From: Streptomyces sp. NBC_00271
GTDB taxonomy: Bacteria > Actinomycetota > Actinomycetes > Streptomycetales > Streptomycetaceae
Assembly: GCF_036178845.1 (NCBI RefSeq)
Contig: NZ_CP108070.1
Span: forward strand, 5,270,001-5,334,000
Direction: 5' to 3'
Length of the DNA: 64,000 nucleotides
The notes beneath the pieces were generated by a model. It did no database searches, was not told where the DNA came from, and saw nothing but the letters and a program-made list of their open reading frames with translations. Below, piece after piece: positions 1 to 8,541 of the stretch. Numbering within the stretch: the first letter of the stretch is position 1; every line of letters starts with the position of its first letter. The translations under genes and the position numbers were made by a program.

Positions 1-1510
1 CGGACAGCGACGCGGCGGGCGGTGTGGCCGTAGCCGCCAGGACCGGGACGTACTGCCCTGTCCGGCTCGACCCGTCGGTATCAGTCACCGTGATGCTCGG
101 GGTGTACCTGCCCGGCGTGGTGTAGGTGTGGGTGACCGGGGCGCCCGCGGCGCCGGTGGCCGGGGCGCCGCCGTCGCCGAAGTCGACCGAGTACGTGAAT
201 GCCTCGCCCCACGAACTGGTGGCGCCATCGGTCCTCAGCGAGGTGACGAACGGTGCGAGCCCGATCGTCGGCGACGGCGTGTCGCCGACCCGGAAGTAGA
301 TGGTGTCCTGCCGCTCAATGGCGCCCCGGTCGGGGCGGGTGCTCGCGCTGGTGCCGGTGTCGGCGACGAGCGGGTCGTCGATGCGCGAGGCGCCGTTGAT
401 GTCGGTGGAGAGCTCGCCGGGCGCGTCTGCGTCGGCCGAGTCGATGAGGACGGAGTGCTCGTTCGGCGCTGTCAGGGACAGCATGTTGAGCCCGTCGATG
501 TCGTGCGCACCCTGCCCGGTCGCGTCCCGCAGTGCCGCGGTGGTCGAGTAGGGAGCGCCCGCCCAGGAGTACTCGGGGCGCGGCCGGGTGCCACCGGGCG
601 CACCGTTCGCCGCCACGTTGTAGTCACCGGTGACCTGAGCCGCCGAGTCGGCCGACACCGTGTAGAGCGGAGCGGTGGGTGCCGGGCACGTGTCACTCTG
701 CCTCGCCGTCGTGGAGGCGACCACGTTGTTCTCCACCACCCCGGAGCTCCCGCCGCCCAGCGAGATTCCGGTGGCGCAGGGCGCGATGACCGTATTGCTC
801 GTCACGTTCGCGCCGGACGCCCCCGTCACCGCGATCCCGCCGAGCCGCGGGGTGGTCACCACGTTGGTCGTCGCGGTGACCCGCGCCGCTCCTGGCTCCA
901 CCTGTACGCCGAAGGCGTATCCGTCGCCGATCCAGTTCCGCGACACGGTCACGTCCGAGGAGGCGCCGTCCACGGTCACCGCGGTCCCCGCGCCCGGGGC
1001 CCGCACTGCGGGGCGGGGGAACGACAGCCGGTCGAGGTCGACGCCTTCGGAGTCCGTCACCGCCACCCCGTCTCCGCCGCGGTACCGGACCGCCAGGTAT
1101 TCGACCCGTACGTCGTGCACCGCTTTGAGCGTCAGCGCCGGCGCGGAGCCCGTGGACGCGAGCTCCGCCCACGAGCCGCCCGCGCTGATGGGCGCCCCGG
1201 TGAACGTGATCGGGGCGTCCTTGGTGCCCGACCTGGTCAAGGTCGCCGACTCCGAGTACGTCTGATCGTCCACCGACTCGATCCGGACCGTCTGCCCCGG
1301 TTCCACCACGTCCGCCGCCGCCTGCACCGTGCAGAAGGGCGCGCTCTGTGTGCCCGCGCCCGTGTCGCTGCACGCCACGTCGTGGTTCACGTACAACGTC
1401 CCGGCCGAACCCGGGTCCGCCGACGCCCTACCGGTACCCCCGCCGCTCATCACCCCCGCCACGATGAGCACGGCCACGGACACCCCGACAGCGGGGCGAG
1501 GTCTATGCAT
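1..1510 (-). CDS. Secreted right-handed beta-helix / PKD-domain protein (5' part; runs off the window)
   Basis: The minus strand is open from an ATG at 1510 to the window edge (503 codons visible). A hydrophobic signal-like segment (residues 7-22) is followed by a mature start around LYVNHDVACSDTGAGTQSAP, the usual opening of pectate-lyase-like repeat proteins. Residues about 60-330 alternate Asn/Val-rich turns (NVVTTP, NTVIAP, NNVVAS), as in a parallel beta-helix. The last visible part reads like a PKD fold (YSVDFGDGG, then YTPSITVTDTDGSS). A GGAG lies five bases before the start. It is probably an exported polysaccharide- or surface-binding protein. The C-terminus and any catalytic or anchoring domain lie outside the window. 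Confidence 0.8.
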   Translation of the reverse strand, partial: MHRPRPAVGVSVAVLIVAGVMSGGGTGRASADPGSAGTLYVNHDVACSDTGAGTQSAPFCTVQAAADVVEPGQTVRIESVDDQTYSESATLTRSGTKDAPITFTGAPISAGGSWAELASTGSAPALTLKAVHDVRVEYLAVRYRGGDGVAVTDSEGVDLDRLSFPRPAVRAPGAGTAVTVDGASSDVTVSRNWIGDGYAFGVQVEPGAARVTATTNVVTTPRLGGIAVTGASGANVTSNTVIAPCATGISLGGGSSGVVENNVVASTTARQSDTCPAPTAPLYTVSADSAAQVTGDYNVAANGAPGGTRPRPEYSWAGAPYSTTAALRDATGQGAHDIDGLNMLSLTAPNEHSVLIDSADADAPGELSTDINGASRIDDPLVADTGTSASTRPDRGAIERQDTIYFRVGDTPSPTIGLAPFVTSLRTDGATSSWGEAFTYSVDFGDGGAPATGAAGAPVTHTYTTPGRYTPSITVTDTDGSSRTGQYVPVLAATATPPAASLS

Positions 1511-1946
1511 GAGGTCTCCACGAAGCGTTCGCGGTGAGGGCGGTGAGCCCCGGGGCGGCGTGCTGAGGTGCAGTGCTGAGGTGCAGTGCCGAGTCGTCGA
1601 CCGACGTCGACCGACCGAGCGCGTGACGAGAATGCCGGTTGAGGGTGAACGGTCCCTGGAGGTCCACCAGTTGGCCGTCGCAGTCGTTCACTCCAGCGCT
1701 GACACGCAGCCGCCATCGTGTCAGCCCCCTCCTCAAGAAACGTCCATGATCCACCCTTGCCTTGCCCAAGACCGGCCCGTACTGGTCATTGACCCGCGTT
1801 CACGTACGTAACTGAATGCCCGGTCTAACGATTCGGAGAATCTCCGCCCCATCCACCACTCCTCCCGCATACAGTGCCCTGCAGACCGACTTTTCTGAAC
1901 GCGTTCAGAAGTTCGGGAGAGGGGTCCACGGGGAGGGTTTCGCGCG
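1511..1946. other. Intergenic region between the beta-helix protein and the first PBP
   Basis: These 436 bases hold the divergent upstream regions of the two flanking genes. I find no convincing gene: short frames here lack the GC-rich third positions of the neighbours. The region is AT-richer around 1730-1900 and contains the palindrome listed separately at 1893-1910. Confidence 0.6.
1893..1910. promoter_or_regulatory. Perfect 18-bp palindrome upstream of PBP gene (candidate operator)
   Basis: TTCTGAACGCGTTCAGAA is perfectly self-complementary. It ends 36 bases before the ATG of the first penicillin-binding protein and just upstream of its GGGGAGGG ribosome binding site. The CTGAAC/GTTCAG half-sites and 2-bp centre look like a TetR-type operator. 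The SOS box of actinomycetes needs GAAC-N4-GTTC, so LexA is unlikely. The bound protein is unknown. Confidence 0.45.
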
Positions 1947-3587
1947 ATGCGCAAGGGGGCAAAGGCTGCCGTCATCGGCAGTGTGTTCGCCGTGATGGTG
2001 GGGGGTGCCGGATACGGCGCCTTCAACGTGATGTCGGCACTCAGCGGGAGCGAGGGCGGGGGCTCGGGGAGCGGCGGACCCGCGGCCGTGAAGACGGGGC
2101 CGCCGAGCGGCGCGGAGGTCAAGGAGGCCTCGACGAAGTTCTTCGCCGCCTGGGAGCAGGGGGACGCCGCCAAGGCCGCCGCGTACACCAACTTCGCCCA
2201 GAAGGCACAGGAGTTGCTGGCCGGTTACCGCGACGACGCACACGTCACCGGTGTGAGGATCACCCCGGGGGCGGTGACGGGAACCACCGTGCCGTTCTCC
2301 GTCAAAGCGACGGTGTCGTTCGAAGGGAAGTCCAAGCCCTTCGCGTACGACTCCCGGCTGACCGTCGTACGCGGCGAGACCACCGGGAAGGCGCTGGTCG
2401 ACTGGAAGCCGTCCGTCGTGCATCCCGAGTTGCAGGAAGGAGACACGCTGGTCACGGGCGAGTCGGCGAGCCCACCCATCGAGGCCGTGGACCGGAACAA
2501 CGTTGTCCTGACGAAGGAGAAGTACCCCTCGCTGGGACCGATCCTGGACGCGCTGCGCGAGAAGTACGGCGACACGGCGGGCGGTACGGCCGGAGTCGAG
2601 CTGGCGATCCATCACGCGACCGAGGGCGCGGGGGACACTGCCCTGGTGACCCTCGCCAAGGGCAAGGCCGGCAAGCTGCGCACCACCCTCAGCGCGAGCG
2701 CGCAGGCCGCGGCGGAGAAGGCGGTCTCCCGGTACGCCGAGTCGTCCGTGGTGGCCGTGCAGCCGAGCAGCGGTGAGGTGCTGGCGGTCGCCAACCACCG
2801 TGCGGACGGCTTCAACGCGGCCTTCCAGGGCACCCTGGCCCCCGGCTCCACGATGAAGATCATCACCGCGGCGATGCTCATCGACAACGGCGTGACCACC
2901 ATGAACGGCCCGGCGCCCTGCCCGCCGACCGCGACCTGGCAGAGCCAGACCTTCCACAACCTCACCAACCTCGCACCGAACGAGAAGGCGAGCCTCGCCA
3001 ACAGCTTCATGCGGTCCTGCAACACGGCCTTCGTGAAACTGATCGACGAGAAGCCGCTCACGGACGAGTCCCTGACGACCGAGGCACAGACGCGCTTCGG
3101 CCTCGGCCAGAACAACTGGAAGACCGGCATCCCCTCCTTCGACGGCAACATCCCCGCCTCCGGCGGCCCGGACCGCGCGGCGAACGCGATCGGCCAGGGC
3201 CAGGTCCAGATGAGCCCGCTGAACATGGCGTCGGTCACGGCGACGGCGATGACGGGCACCTTCCGGCAGCCGGTCATCGTCTCGCCCAAGCTCGACGACC
3301 GGGAACTGGCGACGGCGAAGGGCCTGCCCAGCAGTACGTCCGCGCAACTGCGCGCGATGATGAACCTCACCGCGACCAGCGGCACCGCCGCCCAGGTGAT
3401 GGCGGGGCTCAGGGGCGACATCGGCGCCAAGACCGGCTCCGCCGAGGTCGACGCCCAGTCCAAGTCGAACAGCTGGTTCACCGGCTATCGGAACGACATC
3501 GCGGCCGCCGCGATGACCCAGGGAGGCGGGCACGGGGTGGACGCGGCCGGTCCGATCGTCGCAGCTGTGCTACGAACGGGCGGCTGA
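1947..3587 (+). CDS. Penicillin-binding protein, NTF2-like N-terminal domain plus transpeptidase (paralog 1)
   Basis: Peptidoglycan D,D-transpeptidase of 546 residues. One N-terminal membrane anchor (residues 8-28) puts the rest outside the cell. Residues about 45-165 form an NTF2/MecA_N-like domain (STKFFAAWEQGDAAKAAAYT), and the transpeptidase domain fills the C-terminal half. The active-site motifs are complete: STMK with Ser301/Lys304, SCN at 357-359, KTG at 495-497. No glycosyltransferase domain is present, so it is class B. The GGGGAGGG ribosome site fits the ATG at 1947. A paralog with the same architecture follows 97 bases downstream. A role in growth or sporulation wall synthesis is inferred from the neighbourhood of ssgE. 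Confidence 0.93.
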   Translation: MRKGAKAAVIGSVFAVMVGGAGYGAFNVMSALSGSEGGGSGSGGPAAVKTGPPSGAEVKEASTKFFAAWEQGDAAKAAAYTNFAQKAQELLAGYRDDAHVTGVRITPGAVTGTTVPFSVKATVSFEGKSKPFAYDSRLTVVRGETTGKALVDWKPSVVHPELQEGDTLVTGESASPPIEAVDRNNVVLTKEKYPSLGPILDALREKYGDTAGGTAGVELAIHHATEGAGDTALVTLAKGKAGKLRTTLSASAQAAAEKAVSRYAESSVVAVQPSSGEVLAVANHRADGFNAAFQGTLAPGSTMKIITAAMLIDNGVTTMNGPAPCPPTATWQSQTFHNLTNLAPNEKASLANSFMRSCNTAFVKLIDEKPLTDESLTTEAQTRFGLGQNNWKTGIPSFDGNIPASGGPDRAANAIGQGQVQMSPLNMASVTATAMTGTFRQPVIVSPKLDDRELATAKGLPSSTSAQLRAMMNLTATSGTAAQVMAGLRGDIGAKTGSAEVDAQSKSNSWFTGYRNDIAAAAMTQGGGHGVDAAGPIVAAVLRTGG

Positions 3588-3684
3588 AGTCACCCTTGAC
3601 AGGGCGGGACCCTAGGGTGGGGGTTCTCGTTGAGGAGCATGAGGGTGCCGGGGGACTTGGGGAACAGGCGGAGGATCGAGAGCT

Positions 3685-5355
3685 GTGGGGAACAGAAGGC
3701 GCGTCGCCGAGCGACGAAAGACGAAGCCCGCCGTGGTCGGCGGGCTGATCGCGGTGGTCGTCGTCGGCGGGGCGTTCGGCGCCTACAGCCTGTACGGCGG
3801 CGGGGCGTCGGCCGAGGACCGCACGTCGGAGACCGCCGCCCGCAAGGCCGTGAAGACCGGTCCGCCGTCGGCGGCCGAGGTCACGGCGCTGTCCACGCGG
3901 TTCCTGACCGCCTGGCAGAGCGGTGACGTCGCGAAGGCGGCCGCGGCCACCGACGACTCGGCGGCCGCGACGACCTTGCTGACCGGCTACGGCAAGGACG
4001 CCCACATCACCGGCGTCAAGCTCACGCCGGGCACGGCGTCCGGGTCCTCCGTCCCCTTCTCCGTCAAGGCCACCGTCACGTACAAGGGCAAGAGCAAGCC
4101 CCTGGCGTACGACTCGAAGCTGACCGTCGTGCGGCGCGCCAAGGACGGTGCGGCGCTGGTCGGCTGGAAGGCGTCGGTCGTGCACCCCGACCTCCAGGAC
4201 GGCGACCGCCTGGTCACCGGCCCGGCGGGCACTCCCCCGGTCACCGCCCTCGACCGCGACGGCGGCGAGATCACCACGGCCAAGTACCCCTCGCTGGGCA
4301 CGGTGCTGGACGGGCTGCGCGAGAAGTACGGAAAGATCGCCGGCGGCAAGGCGGGCATCGAACTGCGCGTGGTCCGCAAGGCCGCCACCAAGGGCACCCA
4401 GAAGACCCCCGACAAGACCCTGGTGACCCTCAGCGAGGGCACCCCGGGGACCGTGAAGACCACGCTCAGCCCGACCCTCCAGGCCGACGCCGAGCAGCAG
4501 GTCGCCAAGAAGGACCGGGCGTCCGTGGTCCTGATGCGCCCCTCGACGGGCGAGATCCTCGCGGTCGCCAACACCAGCCACGGCTTCAACACGGCCTTCC
4601 AGGGCTCGCTGGCCCCCGGCTCCACCATGAAGGTCATCACGTCGTCGCTGCTCATCGACAAGGGGCTCGCCTCGGCCGACAAGCAGCACCCGTGCCCGAA
4701 GTACGTGACGTACGGCGGCTGGAAGTTCCAGAACGACGACAAGTTCGAGATCAAGGGCGGCACGTTCAAGGCGAGCTTCGCGCGCTCCTGCAACACCGCT
4801 TTCATCAGCCAGGCCAAGAAACTGTCGAACTCCGACCTGACGAACCAGGCGCAGCAGTACTTCGGCCTGTCCATGAACAACTGGGCCATCGGCGTCCCGT
4901 CCTTCGACGGCTCGGTCCCGGTCCAGTCGGCGGCCCAGATGGCGGCCTCGCTGATCGGCCAGGGCGGGGTCCGCATGAACCCGCTGAACATGGCCTCGGT
5001 CGCCTCCACGGTCAAGACGGGCGCCTTCCACCAGCCGTACCTGGTGTCTCCGACGGTCGACAACCGCAAGCTGGCGACGGCCTCCCGCACCCTCTCCGCC
5101 ACCACCCTCGCCCAGCTCCGCGAACTCATGCAGTACACGGCGGCGTACGGCACCGCCGCCGAGGCGATGTCCGGCCTCGGCCCCGACTACGGCGCGAAGA
5201 CCGGCTCCGCGGAGGTCGACGGCCAGAAGAAGCCCAACGGCTGGTTCACCGCGTGGAAGGGCGACCTCGCCGCGGCGGGCGTCGTCCAACAGGGCGGCCA
5301 CGGCGGCGACACGGCGGGCCCAATCGTGGCGGCCCTCCTGAAGGCGGGAAGCTAG
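3685..5355 (+). CDS. Penicillin-binding protein, NTF2-like N-terminal domain plus transpeptidase (paralog 2)
   Basis: Tandem paralog of the upstream gene, 556 residues from a GTG preceded by GGAGG ten bases upstream. The layout is identical: membrane anchor (residues 12-30), NTF2-like domain with near-identical stretches (AAEVTALSTRFLTAWQSGDV), then transpeptidase. Active-site motifs are STMK (Ser313/Lys316), SCN (368-370) and KTG (505-507), all intact. Compared with paralog 1 it carries a Lys/Thr-rich insertion around residues 230-250 (RKAATKGTQKTPDKT). Both copies look functional, so they are duplicated enzymes rather than gene and relic. The 3' flank holds a 23-bp tandem repeat. Confidence 0.93.
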   Translation: MGNRRRVAERRKTKPAVVGGLIAVVVVGGAFGAYSLYGGGASAEDRTSETAARKAVKTGPPSAAEVTALSTRFLTAWQSGDVAKAAAATDDSAAATTLLTGYGKDAHITGVKLTPGTASGSSVPFSVKATVTYKGKSKPLAYDSKLTVVRRAKDGAALVGWKASVVHPDLQDGDRLVTGPAGTPPVTALDRDGGEITTAKYPSLGTVLDGLREKYGKIAGGKAGIELRVVRKAATKGTQKTPDKTLVTLSEGTPGTVKTTLSPTLQADAEQQVAKKDRASVVLMRPSTGEILAVANTSHGFNTAFQGSLAPGSTMKVITSSLLIDKGLASADKQHPCPKYVTYGGWKFQNDDKFEIKGGTFKASFARSCNTAFISQAKKLSNSDLTNQAQQYFGLSMNNWAIGVPSFDGSVPVQSAAQMAASLIGQGGVRMNPLNMASVASTVKTGAFHQPYLVSPTVDNRKLATASRTLSATTLAQLRELMQYTAAYGTAAEAMSGLGPDYGAKTGSAEVDGQKKPNGWFTAWKGDLAAAGVVQQGGHGGDTAGPIVAALLKAGS

Positions 5356-5373
5356 CCGGGCGGGCGACTGGCA

Positions 5374-5477
5374 CCTGTCCGGGCGGTGGGCCAAGGCCTG
5401 TCCGGGCGGTGGGCCAAGGCCTGTCCGGGCGGTGGGCCAAGGCCTGTCCGGGCGGTGGGCCAAGGCCTGTCCGGGCG
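5374..5477. repeat. 23-bp tandem repeat, four full copies plus a partial
   Basis: Four identical units occupy 5374-5396, 5397-5419, 5420-5442 and 5443-5465; a truncated fifth begins at 5466. Each unit contains CTGTCCGGGCGGTGGGCC and can fold weakly. The array starts 19 bases after the PBP stop codon and ends about 85 bases before the next gene. The unit length is not a multiple of three and the array lies in non-coding DNA. Confidence 0.9.
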
Positions 5478-5561
5478 GGGAACAGGTCGGCCCAGGGAAC
5501 GATGTCGGTCGAGCTGGAACTCGCTCGCGTGCCTCCTACACCGACCGATAGCGTGCCGCCC

Positions 5562-6068
5562 ATGACGACCGATGCCGCCGAAGAGTCCGGAGCCCACCCC
5601 CGTTTCGCCGAGGCCCTGAGAGAGCTGGGCCTCGCTGATCTGCTGCCGCGCATCCGCCGCTTCCCGGACGCGACCCGTACCGCCGCAGAGGCCGCCGCCG
5701 CGATCGGGTGCGAGTTGAGCCAGATCTGCAAGTCGCTGATCTTCGCCGCGGACGGGGTGCCGGTGCTCGTGCTGATGGACGGGGCGTCGCTGGTCGATCT
5801 GGAGCTCGTGCGGCGGGAGCTCGGGGCCGGGAAGGTGACGCGGGCCAGGGTCGAGCTGGTACGGGAGACGACCGGGTACGCGATCGGCGGGGTGCCGCCC
5901 TTCGGCCACCGTACGAAGACGCGGGTGCTCGCGGACCGTTCGCTGCTCGACCACGACGTGGTGTGGGCCGCGGCCGGCACCCCGTACACCGTGTTCCCCA
6001 TGGACCCCAAGACGCTGGTCGCGCATGCGGGCGGCACGCTGGTGGACGTGCGCGAGCAGCACCTGTGA
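5562..6068 (+). CDS. YbaK/EbsC-family aminoacyl-tRNA deacylase
   Basis: A single YbaK/ProX-type domain of 168 residues. Visible family features are the early lysine in CKSLIFAADGVPVLVLMDG, the GYAIGGVPPFGH loop and the late AGTPYTVFPMDPKTL segment. Family members hydrolyse mischarged aminoacyl-tRNA (often Cys- or Ala-tRNA(Pro)), a translation quality-control step; the exact substrate cannot be read from sequence. I chose ATG 5562 because TAGCGT lies seven bases before it, the leaderless arrangement common in streptomycetes. An in-frame ATG at 5502 with AGGGA upstream is the alternative. It overlaps the next gene by GTGA. Confidence 0.88.
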   Translation: MTTDAAEESGAHPRFAEALRELGLADLLPRIRRFPDATRTAAEAAAAIGCELSQICKSLIFAADGVPVLVLMDGASLVDLELVRRELGAGKVTRARVELVRETTGYAIGGVPPFGHRTKTRVLADRSLLDHDVVWAAAGTPYTVFPMDPKTLVAHAGGTLVDVREQHL

Positions 6069-6910
6069 CCCCGCTGGTCACCGCGGCGGTGCTGCTCGCC
6101 GCGGTCACCCACGCCAGTTGGAACGCGATCGCGCACCGCATCACCGACAAACTCGTCGGGTTCACGCTGATCGCGGGCGGCGGGGTGCTGATCGGGGTGG
6201 CGCTGATGCCGTTCATGGCGGTGCCGGCGGCCGGGGCGTGGCCGTATCTGCTCGTGTCGGCCGCGATCCACGTCCTGTACTACGCCCTGCTGATGCGCTC
6301 CTTCCGGCTGGGCGACTTCGGGCAGGCCTATCCGATCGCCCGCGGGACCGCCCCGCTGGTCGTCACCGTGCTCGCGGCCGTGTTCGCGCACGAGGTGCCG
6401 AACGCGTGGGCGGCGGCGGGGATCGCCGTGTCGTGCACGGGGCTGACGGGGGTCGCGCTGTGGGGGATGCGCGGGCGGCGGCCCAACTGGGCCGCCATCG
6501 GCGCGGCGTTGGCCACCGGTGTGTCGATCGCCGCGTACACCGTCGTGGACGGACTCGGCGTACGCGCCTCGGGTTCCTCGCTCGGGTACATCGCCTGGCT
6601 GATGGCGGTGCAAGGGGTCGTGATCCCGGCGTACGCCGCCTACCGCCTGCGCTCCCGGCTCATCCCCGCCCTACGGCCCTTCGCCGCCCTGGGGCTGCTC
6701 GGCTCGGTGCTGTCCGTGGCGGCGTACGCGCTGGTGCTGTGGGCACAGACGCGCGCGGAGCTGGCTCCCATCTCCGCCCTGCGCGAATCCTCGATCATCG
6801 TCGGCGCGGCGATCGGGGCGGTGTTCTTCAAGGAGCGGTTCGGGGCGCCGCGAATCGCGGCGGCGGGGCTGCTGGTGGTGGGGATCGGTCTGATGCTGCA
6901 CGCGGGCTGA
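6065..6910 (+). CDS. EamA/DMT-family permease
   Basis: Integral membrane protein of 281 residues with about ten hydrophobic helices in two homologous halves, the drug/metabolite transporter plan. The second half ends in the usual LAPISALRESSIIVGAAIGAVFFKERF segment of EamA exporters. The GTG start overlaps the TGA of the YbaK-like gene, so the two are translationally coupled. The substrate is unknown; small metabolites or amino acids are typical. It converges on ssgE with a 25-base gap. Confidence 0.88.
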   Translation: MTPLVTAAVLLAAVTHASWNAIAHRITDKLVGFTLIAGGGVLIGVALMPFMAVPAAGAWPYLLVSAAIHVLYYALLMRSFRLGDFGQAYPIARGTAPLVVTVLAAVFAHEVPNAWAAAGIAVSCTGLTGVALWGMRGRRPNWAAIGAALATGVSIAAYTVVDGLGVRASGSSLGYIAWLMAVQGVVIPAYAAYRLRSRLIPALRPFAALGLLGSVLSVAAYALVLWAQTRAELAPISALRESSIIVGAAIGAVFFKERFGAPRIAAAGLLVVGIGLMLHAG

Positions 6911-6935
6911 TGCCGCGCGCGAGGTGGACCGACCG

Positions 6936-7292
6936 TCAGTGAGCCACCGGGGTCACCGCGGTGTACGTGCGGCGTAGGAAGCGGATCAGAACCTTCGAGT
7001 CGAACTGCACCACCGACACGCCTTGCGCGGAGTGGAACTCCACGACCGCCTGCACCCGGCCGCACGGCCACACACGTACGTCGCCGGACTCGACCGGACC
7101 GCGCAGTCCCCGTTCGAGGAGTTCCCGGGGGAAGGCCCACTCGTGGGGGCCGGGCAGCGTCATGTGGACCTGGCGGGGATCAGCATCGGGGTCGTAGCTC
7201 AGGGCCACCGGGACGGCCTGGTGTTCGTCCTCGAAGGAGTCTGCCGTGTCGGTGACGATGTGGGCGCGTGCGTACTGTTCGACGGCAGACAT
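6936..7292 (-). CDS. ssgE: SsgA-like sporulation and cell-division regulator, probably SsgE
   Basis: A 118-residue SsgA-like protein (SALP), a family confined to sporulating actinomycetes that helps position septa and controls wall remodelling during sporulation. Family hallmarks are PVALSYDPDADPRQVHMTL, WAFPRELLERGL and GDVRVWPCG. AAGGAG lies seven bases before ATG 7292. The assignment to SsgE rather than another SALP rests on position: two PBPs on one side and a cobalt/nickel transporter on the other match my memory of the SCO3158 locus. SsgE is linked in the literature to spore autolysis and separation, which suits the adjacent PBPs. Confidence 0.82.
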   Translation of the reverse strand: MSAVEQYARAHIVTDTADSFEDEHQAVPVALSYDPDADPRQVHMTLPGPHEWAFPRELLERGLRGPVESGDVRVWPCGRVQAVVEFHSAQGVSVVQFDSKVLIRFLRRTYTAVTPVAH

Positions 7293-7459
7293 GAACCGAC
7301 TCCTTGCGCTGCGTTACCTGTGTGGAATATATGAATCCGTCACCTCTCCAATGTCGCACATTTCGGAGATTTCGCCCACGGAGTCCCATACTCACCGGGT
7401 TCCCGGATCAGCCCCCGCCATGCATCGCCGCCTCGCCGCTATTCATGGACAGCTCGCTC

Positions 7460-7490
7460 TTGCAAGCCGTTCGCAACAAGGCACTATCAT
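7460..7490 (+). promoter_or_regulatory. Promoter of the ECF transporter with overlapping Nur-like box
   Basis: A TTGCAA -35 (7460-7465) and TATCAT -10 (7485-7490) are separated by 19 bases. The -10 ends six bases before the GTG start, so the transcript would be leaderless. Overlapping the -35, TGCAA-GCCGT-TCGCA (7461-7475) matches the tGCaa-N5-ttGCa box recalled for the nickel regulator Nur of Streptomyces at all but one position. This would give nickel-dependent repression of the transporter. Confidence 0.55.
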
Positions 7491-7496
7491 CGAACG

Positions 7497-8540
7497 GTGC
7501 ATGTGCCTGACGGATTCATCAATGCCCCGGTCTCCGCGGTCACCGGAGTGGTCGCCGCCGGCGCCATCGCCGTGAGCCTGCGGGGCGCCCGCCGCGAACT
7601 CGACGAGAAGACCGCGCCGCTCGCCGGCCTGGTCGCCGCCTTCATCTTCGCCGTACAGATGCTGAACTTCCCGGTCGCCGCCGGGACCAGCGGACATCTG
7701 CTGGGCGGCGCGCTCGCGGCGATACTCGTCGGCCCCTTCACCGGGGTCCTCTGTGTCTCCGTGGTCCTGCTGATGCAGGGCATCCTCTTCGCCGACGGCG
7801 GCCTGACCGCACTCGGTGTGAACATCACCGACATGGCGATCGTCACGACGGTCGTCTCGTACGCCGTCTTCCGGGGCCTGGTGAAGGTCCTGCCGCGCAA
7901 GAAGCGCTCCATCACCGTGGCGGCCTTCGTCTCCGCGCTCCTCTCCGTCCCGGCGGCCGCCGTCGCCTTCACCCTCATCTACGCCCTCGGCGGCACCACC
8001 GACGTCCCGATCTCCAAGGTCGCCACCGCGATGATCGGCGTGCACGTCCTCATCGGCATCGGCGAGGCCACCATCACCGCTCTCACGGTCGGCGCGGTCA
8101 TCGCCGTACGACCGGACCTCGTGTACGGGGCGCGCGGTCTGCAGCAGCGGCTGAAGCTGCGCGTCGGCGGCGAACTGGTCGACACACCCGCGCCCGCCGC
8201 CGTCCCCGTGGCCGCCCGGACCTCCCGCCGCAAGGTGTGGGCGGTCGGCCTCGTCACCTCCCTCGTCCTCGCGGGCTTCGTCAGCTTCTACGCCTCCGCG
8301 AGCCCCGACGGCCTGGAGAAGGTCGCCAAGGACCAGGGCATCGACAAGAACACCAAGAAGCACCACACCGAGGACTCCCCGCTCGCCGGGTACGGCGTCA
8401 AGGACATCTCCGACGCCCGGATCTCCGGCGGCCTCGCGGGCGTGATCGGCGTCGGCGTCACCGTCGTCGCGGGCAGCGGGATCTTCTGGGCGGTGCGCAG
8501 GCGCCGTACCGCCGACGTCTCCCCCTCGCAGGTGGCCTGA
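7497..8540 (+). CDS. CbiM/NikM-CbiN fusion, substrate-binding component of a cobalt/nickel ECF transporter
   Basis: S component of a metal energy-coupling-factor transporter, 347 residues. The N-terminus Met-His-Val-Pro-Asp-Gly supplies the conserved His2 metal ligand of CbiM/NikM, which fixes the start at GTG 7497. Six to seven helices of the CbiM domain fill residues 1-210. The C-terminal third (from about residue 245) is a fused CbiN-like PDGLE module with two helices (ASPDGLEKVAKDQGID). The overlapping downstream genes supply T and A components. Sequence does not separate Ni from Co; the Nur-like box favours nickel. Confidence 0.92.
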   Translation: MHVPDGFINAPVSAVTGVVAAGAIAVSLRGARRELDEKTAPLAGLVAAFIFAVQMLNFPVAAGTSGHLLGGALAAILVGPFTGVLCVSVVLLMQGILFADGGLTALGVNITDMAIVTTVVSYAVFRGLVKVLPRKKRSITVAAFVSALLSVPAAAVAFTLIYALGGTTDVPISKVATAMIGVHVLIGIGEATITALTVGAVIAVRPDLVYGARGLQQRLKLRVGGELVDTPAPAAVPVAARTSRRKVWAVGLVTSLVLAGFVSFYASASPDGLEKVAKDQGIDKNTKKHHTEDSPLAGYGVKDISDARISGGLAGVIGVGVTVVAGSGIFWAVRRRRTADVSPSQVA

Positions 8541-8541
8541 G

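Noticed and set aside
128..1537. Plus-strand open frame over the first 1.5 kb
   Set aside because: The minus strand gives a protein with signal peptide, beta-helix and PKD motifs; the plus-strand product is an Arg/Gly-rich shadow.
1893..1910. LexA/SOS box
   Set aside because: The half-sites GAAC and GTTC are separated by two bases, not the four required for the actinobacterial SOS box.
5374..5477. CRISPR array
   Set aside because: The copies are directly adjacent without spacers and no cas genes are present.
7293..7496. Cobalamin riboswitch upstream of cbiM
   Set aside because: No B12-box-like sequence is present and the predicted transcript is leaderless, leaving no room for a riboswitch.
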